A stretch of DNA of 64,000 nt from Caldisericales bacterium (GCA_022707885.1 JAKIZT010000002.1:120426-184425), one strand, 5' to 3'. Positions 26,626 to 37,121 are shown, numbered from the stretch's first letter. Notes: generated by a model not told the origin, from the letters alone. Translations and numbers: made by a program.

Positions 26626-28368
26626 ATGAGAGGGAAACAGACAGTAGCAGCAATCATTTGTCTCGCCGTTATTCTGATCACACCATCCTATATTGGGAAT
26701 GCGAAAAAAATTGACATTTCACACATGCCTTTACCACAGCTCAGAGAAGCAATCCTTCAAAATAATGGCCAGTTGCCACCAGAACTCATATCAAGACCCC
26801 ACAAGCAATTTAGGAGTGTTGGCACACAAAAAATCCTTGTCCTTCCTTTGATGTTTGAAGACCTTAAACCAGTATTATCACTGGATATCATCAGGGACAT
26901 AATGCTGACTGGCAAAAATTCGATAGATAAATTTTACCAAGCCTCTTCTTATGGAAAATCCTTTGTCAGTTTTGGCAAACCGCAGGTGCCAGACTGGATG
27001 ATGATGCCATCATCTCTTTTTTCATATTCTGATATAGAGGACTTATTTAAAGATGGGTTAGAAACTGCCAAGGAAAATGGCATTGATTTTACAGAATTTG
27101 ACGAGGATGAAAACGGATATCCTGATCTTGTTATTTTTTTGTGGCCTGGCGTTTCATACACATGCGGCGGCTACATGCCGGGCAACTTTTCAGTTGACCT
27201 GGACAATTACACAGCAATTAGTTGCTGTGAGGATGCAGGAGAGAGTAGATCCAGTTTTCCAGTGATAGTAATGTACCACGAGATTTTTCATGGAATGGGT
27301 GATCTTTTCGATCTCTATGATTACAACTACAAAAACGTAAATGCAGGCGGATGGGACCTGATGGGTGAGGGCGTCTACATGGGTTATTGTGGTCTTAGCG
27401 CATTTTCAAGATGGAAGGCTGGCTGGCTTGATATAGAAACAATAGACAAACCTGGAACCTATATAGTTGATGATCTGAATGGTGATGGCCAACACAGGGC
27501 ATACAGAATAAACATGCCTGGGTCAAAAACAGAGTGGTTGCTTGTTGAAAATCGACAAAAGGCAGGTGGAGATTCATTTCATCAGGGAATCCCAAACCAG
27601 GGGCTTGTTTTCTGGCATGTGGATGATAGCAGACCATACGAACATCGTTTCAATACCACAAAAGGTGCGCTTATAACACCAGGAATATGTGTCCTTTGTC
27701 CAGAGCCAGGTGATTTTTACAAACAAAATTCGGCTTATGGCTCAAATTATTCAAGAACTTCGCTAACATTTCAGACTCCGGCTAAACCCTTGCCATACAA
27801 CCTGGATCCGACTGCCCCAATGATTAAGATTACCAACATATCAAAATCAGGGGCAACGATGACTTTCGATCTTGATTATGAGAGACCTATAAAATCTGTT
27901 CTCGTGACTCAAAAAGAGGTATCTTTCGGAAAAGTTAGAAAAGGCGATACAGTTGCATCATCTATAAATTTCAAAAATGCAGGAAGAGGCAATCTTGTAG
28001 TAAGGCTTAATGTTTACGATACCGATTGGCTAAAAATTGACAGAAACAGCTTCATCGGCAATGATGAGGACATAATTATGACTTGTAACACCAAGCGGCT
28101 GGAAATCGGAACACATAAAGGTTCGATTGAATATTCAGGCAAAGATGTCGATGGAAGCGTAAGGGTAAAGGTTGAAGTCATCCCAGAACTCGGTGATATT
28201 AATGCAGACGGATATGTTAATTCCAAGGATATCGAGCTAATGGAGAAGGTTTTTGGCAAAACAAAAGATAATCTTAAGTTTGACCCAAAGTGTGACTTGA
28301 ATGAGGACGGGATAATCGATGGCTTTGATTTAATTATTCTGGCAAAACATATACCCATAACAACATAG
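26626..28368 (+). CDS. Secreted M6-like metalloprotease with dockerin-type tail (copy 1)
   Basis: A 580-aa exported protease. Signal peptide, then a short propeptide-like region, then the catalytic part: HEIFHGMG (His218, Glu219, His222), DLFDLYDYN, a Met-turn GGWDLMGEG, and downstream WLLVENRQKAGG, which in all three copies follows a DDLNGDG calcium-like loop. This is the immune-inhibitor-A/M6-like zinc protease pattern. After a beta-sandwich (SFGKVRKGDTVASSINFKNAGRG) the last 60 residues contain two EF-hand-like loops, DINADGYVNSKDIE and DLNEDGIIDGFDLI, the dockerin signature. No cohesin-like gene lies nearby. Paralogous to the genes at 33524 and 35379. Confidence 0.85.
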   Translation: MRGKQTVAAIICLAVILITPSYIGNAKKIDISHMPLPQLREAILQNNGQLPPELISRPHKQFRSVGTQKILVLPLMFEDLKPVLSLDIIRDIMLTGKNSIDKFYQASSYGKSFVSFGKPQVPDWMMMPSSLFSYSDIEDLFKDGLETAKENGIDFTEFDEDENGYPDLVIFLWPGVSYTCGGYMPGNFSVDLDNYTAISCCEDAGESRSSFPVIVMYHEIFHGMGDLFDLYDYNYKNVNAGGWDLMGEGVYMGYCGLSAFSRWKAGWLDIETIDKPGTYIVDDLNGDGQHRAYRINMPGSKTEWLLVENRQKAGGDSFHQGIPNQGLVFWHVDDSRPYEHRFNTTKGALITPGICVLCPEPGDFYKQNSAYGSNYSRTSLTFQTPAKPLPYNLDPTAPMIKITNISKSGATMTFDLDYERPIKSVLVTQKEVSFGKVRKGDTVASSINFKNAGRGNLVVRLNVYDTDWLKIDRNSFIGNDEDIIMTCNTKRLEIGTHKGSIEYSGKDVDGSVRVKVEVIPELGDINADGYVNSKDIELMEKVFGKTKDNLKFDPKCDLNEDGIIDGFDLIILAKHIPITT

Positions 28369-28387
28369 CCAATATTTTCATAAAATT

Positions 28388-28417
28388 AAAAAGGCCCCTC
28401 CTTGAAGGGGCCTTTTT
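28388..28417. terminator. Bidirectional terminator
   Basis: AAAAAGGCCCCT and AGGGGCCTTTTT form a 12-bp stem with A and T runs on both sides, between the convergent protease and giant repeat-protein genes. Confidence 0.9.
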
Positions 28418-28445
28418 AATTTCAATTCTCGGCAAATTATCAGGT

Positions 28446-31400
28446 TTATTTTATGTGGAGTTTTCTCCTGACAATGGTTGTCCTGGCCTGGAAATCAACG
28501 CATTTTATCAGAACTTCATAGTCTCCTGATGTCTGGTAGGCATGTTTCACTGTGGTCACAGATTCTCCATCAAGGCCGTTTGCTGAAGTTTTTGGAGACC
28601 CGTCACCCCAGTCAACTGTTATGTCATAGGGTGAAACTCCACCCTGCGGTTTGTAGGAAAGTTCGATCTCACTACCAACCTTGCCTTCACTTGTTTTCAG
28701 ATCAATGCCTTTCCAGGAGGTCCAGAGATAGAGTTCTTTTGAAGAAACCTCTTTCGGCAATATAAGCACTGAGGCCTGATCTGTTACAGGCTCAAGCTCG
28801 CTGGAAGTGGCTGTTGCGATATTTGTGATAACAAGGCCGGAGGATGGGACAACAGTTCCTGGTTTGAGTTTGAAAACAAGCTCGTATTGCTTTGATTCGC
28901 CAGGAGCGAGCGTGCCCGCAATAAAGATTGCTCTTGTTGTGGAAATAACGCCAGTCGGTCTGGAAGAAACAAACTGCAAGTTGTTCGGAAAAACATCATA
29001 AAGGGTGACCCCTGTAGAAGGAAGTTTGCCACTATTCCTGACGGTTATGGTGAAAACGATTGCCTCGTTTGAGAAAGCCTGAGATCTTTTGGCTTTTTTT
29101 ACCACTTCGATTATTGGCTGGTTCTCTGACATCATTGCTATAATGCAACATTCGTTGCTGGTGGCTGAACCATTTGTTGTGTTGGCAGCAAAATATGCTG
29201 TATTACAGATTGTTTTGTCCTTGAGCGAATAACCAATTTTGACCTGGAACTGAAAAGTCTGTTCGGTTGGAACACCAAGTGTTACATACATGATTGCATA
29301 AATACCACCATAATTATTATCAAACCATGTAAGGTGTGGTGTACCAGTCGAATCGATCTGCATCATCGGTGCTCTAGTGTAACCACTGCTATTTGAAACA
29401 ATTACACCAGGGGAATTCTTGTGGTGGTTCGTACCTGTGATGTACGGTGAATTGTCCGCACCAACCCACTTGCTGTTTGCATTGTCCCACTTAACAAACA
29501 CAATTGTGTCACCGTAATTTGAAGAGAGGGAGTAATCCATCCAAGCAATATATGGTCTATTTGCAGAATCAAGCTTGAGGTCTGACTGCACCGATGCACC
29601 AAGCGTTTTGGAAACCTCAATATCAAAAGGCTGGACAGAAGCAAGCGGCCAGTAAACCGAACCATTGGCACCCGTCCAGTTTCCATACCCTGGATTGTAT
29701 CCCACATAGAAGATCCCTGCCAAACCATATGTATCATCAGTCCAGGTAATATGTGGTCTTCCATCGGAACCAATATCAAGCGAAGCCTGGTCAGAATATC
29801 CAGAATTCCTGCTAACATTGGCATTTCCAACAAGTGGATTGAAGGTGACGCCGCCTGCCGTCACCCAGTTGCCAACAATAGTGCTCCAGCTGACATAATA
29901 GATGTCTCCGTATTCCGCACAGGTATTGTCAGTCCAGGCAATGTGTGGAAGGTTCTGATACAGATCAAAAGATGGGTTGAAAGAGTAACAGGTATTTCTG
30001 CTGACATTGATGTCTAATGGTTGAACTCCCGCTGGGTTGTATATAGATCCAGCTGCACCAATCCAATTCATTACTGATTGGTCCCACTTCACATACATTA
30101 TCTCTTCATTCAAGTATGATGCATCTGACCATACGATATGGGGTATTCCAAAGCTATCGAGTTTAAGCTGCGGGAAAACCGAATAATCGGAATTTCTGGA
30201 AACATTTATGTCCAGAGGTTGTCCACCACCAGGGTTGTAAACAGAATTTCCGGCTCCTACCCAGTCTTTTATTGTATCATTCCAGTGCACATAAAAAATG
30301 TCTTTCTGCTGGGAGTAGGAACTCTCTTCCCACGCGATATGCGGCATACCATTTGAGTCAAGAACAAGGGATGGCTTCCTAGAATCAAGCTGGTTTCTGC
30401 TAATATTTATGTCCAATGGCTGTGTGGTATTGCCAGGTATGTAAATGGACCCATTGGCTCCCACCCACTGTAATTTTGCATGATCCCACTTCACATAGTA
30501 GATATCAAAACTGCCATTAATCTTGCATGCCCAACAGATATGAGGCACGCCTTTAGAATCTATGGCAATCGATGGATCTTCGGAGCTCCAGATATCTTCA
30601 CTAATATTTATTTCTTTTGGTTGCGTCGATTTTTTTGGATCAAAAAACACGTTTTCCGTTCCAACCCATTTCAGGCCGGCATTCCATCTCAATTTAGTAC
30701 CACCAGGCGCAAGATTCGGAGGGTCGCCCCAAATCCAATTGGAACTCCCATTCAGGGAATAGGCAAGACCACTTTGGGTGGCAGAACCACCAACATAAAA
30801 GGTGTCCTGCGGAACTGTATCATATATGAAACCATCGACTGGGACATCGTCTGGATTGTCCATTTTCCAGTTGATCTGATAGGTAATCGTAGATCCTGAA
30901 TTGACCTTCTTACCGCAATCATCAAACGATCCATCACCATTCGCATCCACAGATTTTATGAGATTGACTGTATATGGACGTGGATTACTCCCACTACTAC
31001 CACCACCATCATCACCACCACCTCCACCATCATCGCCTCCACCATCATCAGGGTTTTTTTCACCTACGACATAAACTGTATTTGTATAGATTGGGATACC
31101 CTCATCCTGACTGTGGCTGAAGCTTCCTTTGTTCTCAATCTGTATCGTATCTTCACCGGCAAGCAATTTGGCCGAGAAGAATATATCAATTGAAGTGGTA
31201 CCATCAGCTATAAACCACCTGAGAACCGTACCAGCTGGTGCCCCATCCGCAGGTTCACCAACAATCCAGTTAACACCACCATCTAATGAGTGAGACATAT
31301 TTGTAACTGGAGCTGCTCCCTGAACATACTCGGTTCCATTGGGTACAACATCAAAAACATAAGCATCTACAAGATTCTCCCCATTTGGGTTTTCAAAGAT

Positions 31401-33131
31401 CCAGGACAATCTGAAATGTATGGTTGTCCCAAAGTAAACAGTTTCGCCCGTATCATCATAAATACTGTCATCATCAGTATCTACACCTTTTGTAAAGGTG
31501 AAGGTGCCGGTAAAAGCATCATGCCAGTGCACATACATTGTCTCAAACTTGTTTTGGGTTGAGCAAGATTCATCTTCATCTTCCTCATTGCCACAATCAA
31601 ATCTTGGAGGCGCCATGATAGAATATGGCGAATCACTCAGATTGTTTTGTGAGATAATCTCTTTGTTGCCAATGTTCTTTTTTGGGCATTCATTATCAAG
31701 TGGATACGATCTGTCTTCCCATACAATGTGTGGGGCATCTGATGAGTCAAGCGCAAGACACGGGAAGAGTGAGCTGCCTTTATTCTTGCTCACATTTGAA
31801 TTTGTGTTTGTGTACTGGTCTCCATCTGGATAATACCAGCCTGACAGGGATGGCTTCCAATAGGTATAAATGATTTCGGAAACACCATCATTGGTGTTTA
31901 CATACCAGACCAGGTGTGGGTTATTTTTGGAATCAAGCACAAGCTTCGGGTGTTTTGATCCGACCGAACTATCTGAAACCAATGCATTTGCACAATTAGC
32001 TGTATTATAAGCGTTACCGTTTGCACCTATCCAGCTATTTCCATTCCAATGCGCATAAAGAATTTCACTAATACCAACCGTGCAGGTGGTCTCCTGCCAT
32101 GCAATGTGTGGTCTGCCATTTTGGTCAAGATCAAGTGATGGATTTCTGGAATCACCTATGTTATTGCTCATATTGGCATTTGCACCTGTTGAAGTGTCAT
32201 AGACGGAGCCATTTGCGCCCACCCAGGAGGTCCCATTCCATCTTACATACATTATCTCATAATTGGTTTTTGAATTTGTTTGGTACGACTGGTCGGCCCA
32301 TGCGAGGTGAGGTGTATTTGTTGATTTGTCTATCTTCAGTGACGGCTCCACCGAAAGACCGCTGTTGTTTGACACGATCCCATGGCAGAAGGGACCATTT
32401 GCTTTGTATTCGCTTCCATCAACACAAGCCCATCTGTGGTTTACTTCATCCCACTTAACACAAAGAATTTCGGCATTGCCATATTCGGTATCTGCCCACG
32501 CAATAAAAGGGGTATTACTCGAATCAAGATCGAAAGTTGGCTGGCAGGATGTCCCGGTATTCAAACAAATGTCAGCATTGCTTCCGTTATACTTTGTGTG
32601 ATCTGCCCTTGCCCAGCCTGGGCCAGACGGAAGACCTGGTTCCCAGTACACATAGAATATATCAGCATCATTACCCGTTTCATCGACCCACACAATGTGC
32701 GGACGGTCATTCGTGTCCAGAACGATCTTTGGCACTACTGAATCTTTTATATTGTAGCTGACGTTTATGTCTGCCGGCTGGTTTTCAGGTTTCACTGATG
32801 GATCATAAACAGACCCGTTGGCACCAACCCAATTTTTTTTAATGGGATCCCATTTTACGTACATTACTTCATAAGTACCAAATTTGGTTTCATGATTGTC
32901 CTGCCAGACAACATGCGGGATCCCATGAGAATCCACCGCAATGCACGGATGTTTTGAATTACCAATATTCCTGCTGACATTTATATCATAAGGCTGGGTA
33001 TTATTCGTAGGAATATACTTGGAATTATTTGCACCCGCCCAACCTAAAAAGGCAGATGAAATAGGCACAAAAATCGTGGTCGAAACAGTGGCCACCATAA
33101 AGGACACCATTGCCACAACAAACTTTTTCAT
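28446..33131 (-). CDS. Giant secreted protein: two seven-repeat propeller blocks, DUF11-type domains and PKD tail
   Basis: A 1561-aa exported protein with a signal peptide (VAMVSFMVATVSTTIFVPISSA). About 14 copies of a 55-60-residue repeat carry the core PHIVW/PHIAW..D, then I-M-Y-V-x-W and WVGANGSVY, often DINVSRN. Seven lie at residues about 35-540 and seven at about 820-1280, the number expected for two seven-bladed beta-propellers. Between them are two DUF11-like beta domains and a Gly/Asp-rich linker (about 692-717; DDGGGDDGGGGG). A further DUF11 domain (about 1335-1455) and a PKD domain with DWGDGSP close the protein. GGAGG precedes the ATG at the proper distance. A surface adhesin or polymer-binding role is plausible; the function is unknown. 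Confidence 0.8.
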   Translation of the reverse strand: MKKFVVAMVSFMVATVSTTIFVPISSAFLGWAGANNSKYIPTNNTQPYDINVSRNIGNSKHPCIAVDSHGIPHVVWQDNHETKFGTYEVMYVKWDPIKKNWVGANGSVYDPSVKPENQPADINVSYNIKDSVVPKIVLDTNDRPHIVWVDETGNDADIFYVYWEPGLPSGPGWARADHTKYNGSNADICLNTGTSCQPTFDLDSSNTPFIAWADTEYGNAEILCVKWDEVNHRWACVDGSEYKANGPFCHGIVSNNSGLSVEPSLKIDKSTNTPHLAWADQSYQTNSKTNYEIMYVRWNGTSWVGANGSVYDTSTGANANMSNNIGDSRNPSLDLDQNGRPHIAWQETTCTVGISEILYAHWNGNSWIGANGNAYNTANCANALVSDSSVGSKHPKLVLDSKNNPHLVWYVNTNDGVSEIIYTYWKPSLSGWYYPDGDQYTNTNSNVSKNKGSSLFPCLALDSSDAPHIVWEDRSYPLDNECPKKNIGNKEIISQNNLSDSPYSIMAPPRFDCGNEEDEDESCSTQNKFETMYVHWHDAFTGTFTFTKGVDTDDDSIYDDTGETVYFGTTIHFRLSWIFENPNGENLVDAYVFDVVPNGTEYVQGAAPVTNMSHSLDGGVNWIVGEPADGAPAGTVLRWFIADGTTSIDIFFSAKLLAGEDTIQIENKGSFSHSQDEGIPIYTNTVYVVGEKNPDDGGGDDGGGGGDDGGGSSGSNPRPYTVNLIKSVDANGDGSFDDCGKKVNSGSTITYQINWKMDNPDDVPVDGFIYDTVPQDTFYVGGSATQSGLAYSLNGSSNWIWGDPPNLAPGGTKLRWNAGLKWVGTENVFFDPKKSTQPKEINISEDIWSSEDPSIAIDSKGVPHICWACKINGSFDIYYVKWDHAKLQWVGANGSIYIPGNTTQPLDINISRNQLDSRKPSLVLDSNGMPHIAWEESSYSQQKDIFYVHWNDTIKDWVGAGNSVYNPGGGQPLDINVSRNSDYSVFPQLKLDSFGIPHIVWSDASYLNEEIMYVKWDQSVMNWIGAAGSIYNPAGVQPLDINVSRNTCYSFNPSFDLYQNLPHIAWTDNTCAEYGDIYYVSWSTIVGNWVTAGGVTFNPLVGNANVSRNSGYSDQASLDIGSDGRPHITWTDDTYGLAGIFYVGYNPGYGNWTGANGSVYWPLASVQPFDIEVSKTLGASVQSDLKLDSANRPYIAWMDYSLSSNYGDTIVFVKWDNANSKWVGADNSPYITGTNHHKNSPGVIVSNSSGYTRAPMMQIDSTGTPHLTWFDNNYGGIYAIMYVTLGVPTEQTFQFQVKIGYSLKDKTICNTAYFAANTTNGSATSNECCIIAMMSENQPIIEVVKKAKRSQAFSNEAIVFTITVRNSGKLPSTGVTLYDVFPNNLQFVSSRPTGVISTTRAIFIAGTLAPGESKQYELVFKLKPGTVVPSSGLVITNIATATSSELEPVTDQASVLILPKEVSSKELYLWTSWKGIDLKTSEGKVGSEIELSYKPQGGVSPYDITVDWGDGSPKTSANGLDGESVTTVKHAYQTSGDYEVLIKCVDFQARTTIVRRKLHIK

Positions 33132-33523
33132 AAGTCCTCCATATATAAATTAAAATCTTAACTACATTATTGGATATAGTAATTTTTGTCAATTATTTTT
33201 TCTATAAATTTTCAATGTTTAATCATACATATAATATAGATTAAATCGTATTTATATAGAAGTTATTATATATAATATTCATTATCTATATGAATAATAT
33301 AGACACAATAAATATTTTAATATTTTAAACATATTTATTTAATATAATTTAATGAAAGATTTTTTCGGTATTTACCATAAATTGATAAAAAATGATTTTT
33401 TCTTTTCCAGAAGCATTTTATCCAGTTTTTTTAATTACTTTCGGTTTGCATATTTGTTATTTTCGACAAATTAATTTAACAATTGTCGGTTTCCAAAAAA
33501 CACCCAAGAGATAAGTTGGATAC
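33132..33523. other. AT-rich divergent intergenic region
   Basis: 392 bases without a gene, extremely AT-rich, between the divergent giant-repeat-protein and second M6 genes. I see one inverted repeat, TATTCAT (33276-33282) with ATGAATA (33290-33296), and many TATAAT-like hexamers, too many to choose promoters. No tRNA or small ORF with a ribosome site is evident. Confidence 0.6.
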
Positions 33524-35236
33524 ATGTGGGAGAAAACAAAAGTTTCGCTGATGGTTTTTCTGACCTTCATGCTTGCTTCTAGCAGCTGGCTGGTACCGGA
33601 TGTAGTTTCAAAACAACTCCAGCTACCAAAACTGATTCATCCGCCTAAACCCGCTTCCACAATAAAAAGTGTCGGAGTGCAAAAAGTTTTGGTGCTTTTG
33701 ATGGAATTTCCTGACCAAAAAGGTGTCATGACCTACAAAAGCGCCGAGGAAAAATTCGTTTCTGACAAGGTAAAAAGTCTTAAGAACTATTTTGACACTG
33801 CTTCAGGTGGGAAACTCAAGATTGATTTTGGCTCATTTTTCCTGCATGACTGGATAAAAATGCCAAAAACAATAGAAGAATACAACCAAATGAGAGTTCC
33901 AGACCACGTAATGGTTTTAACCATGGGACCAGATGCATACAAAGCTGCACAGGAAAAGGGGCTCAAAATCGAGGAATATGACGAAGATGGAAATGGCTAT
34001 CCGGACCTGACAATCTTTATCTGGGCTGGGAACAGCTATGGAGATGGGACGAAGAGCGTCCCGGGAGATTTCTATCGTGGCGACGTTCCATTTCCACTTA
34101 TAAGCATTGGCGAGAATATACGCGAAGGAGGTTTTCCGCTTGGGACAACACTACACGAATTCTTTCATGGAATGGGCGGACTTTATGATCTTTACGATTA
34201 TTCATACATAATTGATCCGGTTGGGGGCTGGGACCTCATGGGATCTGGCCTTGAGGAAAATTATTGGGGTATGTCATCCTTCAGCCGTTTTAATGCTGGC
34301 TGGGTCGATATAGAAACAATAACAGAACCCGGCACCTATGAGATCGATGATCTTAACGGGGATGGTGAGCACAAGGCGTACAAAATCCAGATACCTGGAT
34401 CAATAGACGAATGGATACTTGTGGAAAACAGGCAAAGACATGGTGCAGATGGATATTATAATGGTTGTCCCGGAAATGGCATTGTTATGTACCATGTAGA
34501 CGACAGGAGACCCTATGGAGGAAGATTTAACACAATCACTTCGGAATGGAGTACTCCCGGGATCGCGATACTTGATCCAGGCGGTGCCCCTTTGCATAAA
34601 ACAGCCAATTTTGGGGCTGATATCGGAAAAACAAAAATAAGTGGCACCACCATTCCGAACACCTTGCCATATGTTGCAAATAGCTCCAGAGAAACTCTTT
34701 GCATAAGCAGTATTTCAAATGTGGGACCCAAAATGACTTTCAAAATCACGTTTGAAAGTCCACAGGTCCCACTTGTCAGAGTAAACGAACAACTGCCTTT
34801 TGGTCAGGTTGAAAAAGGTGCCAAAAAATCTCAGGAGCTCAAATTCCTAAATGTAGGTGCCGGAAAGCTTCATGCTTTCCTTAAGATTGACTGCAAATGG
34901 ATAACTCTCGACAGAACAAGCTTCATTGGCAATGATGAAGCCGTCATTGTGACTATCGATACATCACAACTCCCATATGGAATAAACAAGGGACAAATAT
35001 CATTCAACTGTTCGTCAATTATAGGAAGGATTACCGTTTCAGTTGAGGTAGTACCTATATTGGGTGATATCAATCTTGACCAAAAAGTTGACGAAAAAGA
35101 TTTCGACGAATTGGTTGCCTGCTTTGGAAAAAGCGAAGGCCAGGAGGGATATAAAAAGGAGGCTGACCTAAACAAGGATGGGACTATTGATTGGCTGGAC
35201 TTAATGATCCTTGCGAGAAATATTGGTAGAAAGTAA
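33524..35236 (+). CDS. Secreted M6-like metalloprotease with dockerin-type tail (copy 2)
   Basis: A 570-aa paralog of the genes at 26626 and 35379. Signal peptide followed by the protease: HEFFHGMG (His211, Glu212, His215), GLYDLYDYSY, Met-turn GGWDLMGSG, WILVENRQRHGADG. A beta-sandwich with PFGQVEKGAKKSQELKF follows, then a dockerin-like pair of loops (DINLDQKVDEKDFD, DLNKDGTIDWLDLM). All zinc and catalytic residues are intact. Ribosome site weak. It lies 142 bases upstream of the third copy, suggesting tandem duplication, with the giant gene between this pair and copy 1. Confidence 0.85.
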   Translation: MWEKTKVSLMVFLTFMLASSSWLVPDVVSKQLQLPKLIHPPKPASTIKSVGVQKVLVLLMEFPDQKGVMTYKSAEEKFVSDKVKSLKNYFDTASGGKLKIDFGSFFLHDWIKMPKTIEEYNQMRVPDHVMVLTMGPDAYKAAQEKGLKIEEYDEDGNGYPDLTIFIWAGNSYGDGTKSVPGDFYRGDVPFPLISIGENIREGGFPLGTTLHEFFHGMGGLYDLYDYSYIIDPVGGWDLMGSGLEENYWGMSSFSRFNAGWVDIETITEPGTYEIDDLNGDGEHKAYKIQIPGSIDEWILVENRQRHGADGYYNGCPGNGIVMYHVDDRRPYGGRFNTITSEWSTPGIAILDPGGAPLHKTANFGADIGKTKISGTTIPNTLPYVANSSRETLCISSISNVGPKMTFKITFESPQVPLVRVNEQLPFGQVEKGAKKSQELKFLNVGAGKLHAFLKIDCKWITLDRTSFIGNDEAVIVTIDTSQLPYGINKGQISFNCSSIIGRITVSVEVVPILGDINLDQKVDEKDFDELVACFGKSEGQEGYKKEADLNKDGTIDWLDLMILARNIGRK

Positions 35237-35341
35237 TATTTACAATAGTTAAACCATTCTAATCAATTCTTAAAAAGTACCAGTGGGGATAAGCGTGATC
35301 ATTTAGACAAGAACACGTTTTTTTCAGGTTTTGTCTTTTTG

Positions 35342-35369
35342 TTTACATGCCATCAACCAGTGGTATTCT
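35342..35369 (+). promoter_or_regulatory. Promoter of the third M6-like gene, near-leaderless
   Basis: TTTACA (35342-35347), 16 bases, TATTCT (35364-35369), then nine bases to the ATG at 35379, with no ribosome site. Confidence 0.5.
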
Positions 35370-35378
35370 AGTTTATAA

Positions 35379-37121
35379 ATGAAAAAATTATTGACTTTCG
35401 CGCTGATCCTGTCTTTGGTCTCACCGATATGGATTGTTGCCAAGGCTTCAGAGTGTGACACAACCTGTGACATCATGAAAATGCCACTTTCCAAAGTAAG
35501 GGATATTGTCATGGCAAACGGCGGCAAGATACCACCATCAATGGTGCACTCGACCATAAGGCCAACGAAACATCTTGGTGACCAAAAGGTTCTTGTTCTT
35601 CCAATGGAATTCCCCGATTGCAGATGGACCATTACTGCAGGCAGTATAAGGGAAAAATTCATCTCACAAACCCAAAGAAGCCTCCTCAATTTCTACGAGA
35701 TATCTTCTTACGGCAAATACAGGCCAACCTACGGTGAAAAAGGCATTCCAGAATGGATGATGATGCCGAAACCTTTTGAGGAATACAAAAAAAACAACTT
35801 AGAAGGGCTTTTTGACGATGCCTTTACCACAGCAATAAAAAATGGCATTGATCCATTCGAATTCGACGAGGATGGGAATGGATTTCCTGATTTGACAATA
35901 ATTATTTGGGCAGGCAATTCCTACACTGTAGGAGGAGACAAACCTGGGGATTTCACAATGCCCATGGAGATAGGCAACATCATAAGCATTGGCGAAGATG
36001 TCAGGGTTGGTGGTTTTCCGCTGATTACGCTCCTTCACGAATACTTCCATGCAATGGGTGAGCTTTATGACCTGTATGATTACTCCTACACATCCGACCC
36101 CGTCGGCGGTTGGGACCTCATGGCCACAGGTAATTGGGACGGATATTGCGGGATCAACTCCTACCAGAGATGGAAAGCCAACTGGATTGAGCCGGAAACA
36201 ATCACCGAACCAGGAATTTATGAAGTCGATGACCTGAATGGTGATGGCCCCCACAAAATGTATAAAATCCCGCTTCCTGGATCCGATGATGAGTGGTTGT
36301 GTATCGAAAACAGGCAAAGGCATGGCGGAGACGGATACTTCCAGGGTTGCCCCGGCAATGGCATGGTTGTTTATCATGTCGATGATCGCAGGGAATACAA
36401 ACATCTTTTCAACACAAGAACAAAAGAATGGAGAACTGTCGGAATAGAGGTTCTTGACCCAGGTGGTTCGCCGCTCCACAGAACAGCAATGTACGGGGAC
36501 AACTACGGAAAAGTAGCCATCAGTGTCGACTCTACACCCAATACCCTGCCATATGAGAAAAACGACTCCAAAAAAACTTTGAGGATTGACAAGATCTCTT
36601 CAGTCGGTGAAAAGATGACCTTCAAGCTCAGCTATGACACCCCACAAGTTCCAATCATGCAGGTACTCGACACCCTGTCTTTCGGAAGGGTAACCAAGGG
36701 TGAGATGGCCAGCCAGGATCTCATATTCTACAACATCGGCCCCAAAAAGCTCCAGGCAACGCTCAAATCTGACTCTCAATGGATCAACATTGACAGGACA
36801 AGCTTTATTGGCAATGAAGAGCCAATAAACGTAACAATCAATACAGCTTCACTCAAGTACGGCTTCAACAGCGGATACATCAAATACGACGGTAACGCCG
36901 GCACCGGAAGGGTAAAGGTAGTTGTTGACGTGGCCCCGATCCCGGGAGATGTAAACCTTGACGGGGTTGTGGACGATGCAGATGTCGAACTGTTTGCAAA
37001 ATACTTCAACAGCTCGCTTGGCGACCCGAACTACTACAAAGACGCAGACTTCAACAACGACCAGAAGGTCGACCTCATAGATTTCCTCATGATGTCAAAA
37101 AACTACAAGTCAAAAGTTTGA
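35379..37121 (+). CDS. Secreted M6-like metalloprotease with dockerin-type tail (copy 3)
   Basis: A 580-aa paralog. Catalytic site HEYFHAMG (His220, Glu221, His224) with ELYDLYDYSY, Met-turn GGWDLMATG and WLCIENRQRHGGDG. N-terminal signal peptide, then a MPLSKVRDIVMANGGKIP prosegment shared in outline with copy 1 (MPLPQLREAILQNNGQLP). Dockerin-like tail DVNLDGVVDDADVE and DFNNDQKVDLIDFL. GC content looks higher than in copies 1 and 2. A strong terminator follows. Target proteins unknown; extracellular protein digestion is the likely role, with the tail serving attachment to an unseen cohesin partner. Confidence 0.85.
   Translation: MKKLLTFALILSLVSPIWIVAKASECDTTCDIMKMPLSKVRDIVMANGGKIPPSMVHSTIRPTKHLGDQKVLVLPMEFPDCRWTITAGSIREKFISQTQRSLLNFYEISSYGKYRPTYGEKGIPEWMMMPKPFEEYKKNNLEGLFDDAFTTAIKNGIDPFEFDEDGNGFPDLTIIIWAGNSYTVGGDKPGDFTMPMEIGNIISIGEDVRVGGFPLITLLHEYFHAMGELYDLYDYSYTSDPVGGWDLMATGNWDGYCGINSYQRWKANWIEPETITEPGIYEVDDLNGDGPHKMYKIPLPGSDDEWLCIENRQRHGGDGYFQGCPGNGMVVYHVDDRREYKHLFNTRTKEWRTVGIEVLDPGGSPLHRTAMYGDNYGKVAISVDSTPNTLPYEKNDSKKTLRIDKISSVGEKMTFKLSYDTPQVPIMQVLDTLSFGRVTKGEMASQDLIFYNIGPKKLQATLKSDSQWINIDRTSFIGNEEPINVTINTASLKYGFNSGYIKYDGNAGTGRVKVVVDVAPIPGDVNLDGVVDDADVELFAKYFNSSLGDPNYYKDADFNNDQKVDLIDFLMMSKNYKSKV

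Noticed and set aside
30480..30899. Plus-strand ORF (139 codons) within the giant repeat gene
   Set aside because: Antisense shadow of a repeat-rich coding region, without ribosome site or recognisable domain.
30990..31055. CCA/TCA-rich tract as a microsatellite or CRISPR-like repeat
   Set aside because: It encodes the Gly/Asp linker of the giant protein and is in frame throughout; there are no spacers.
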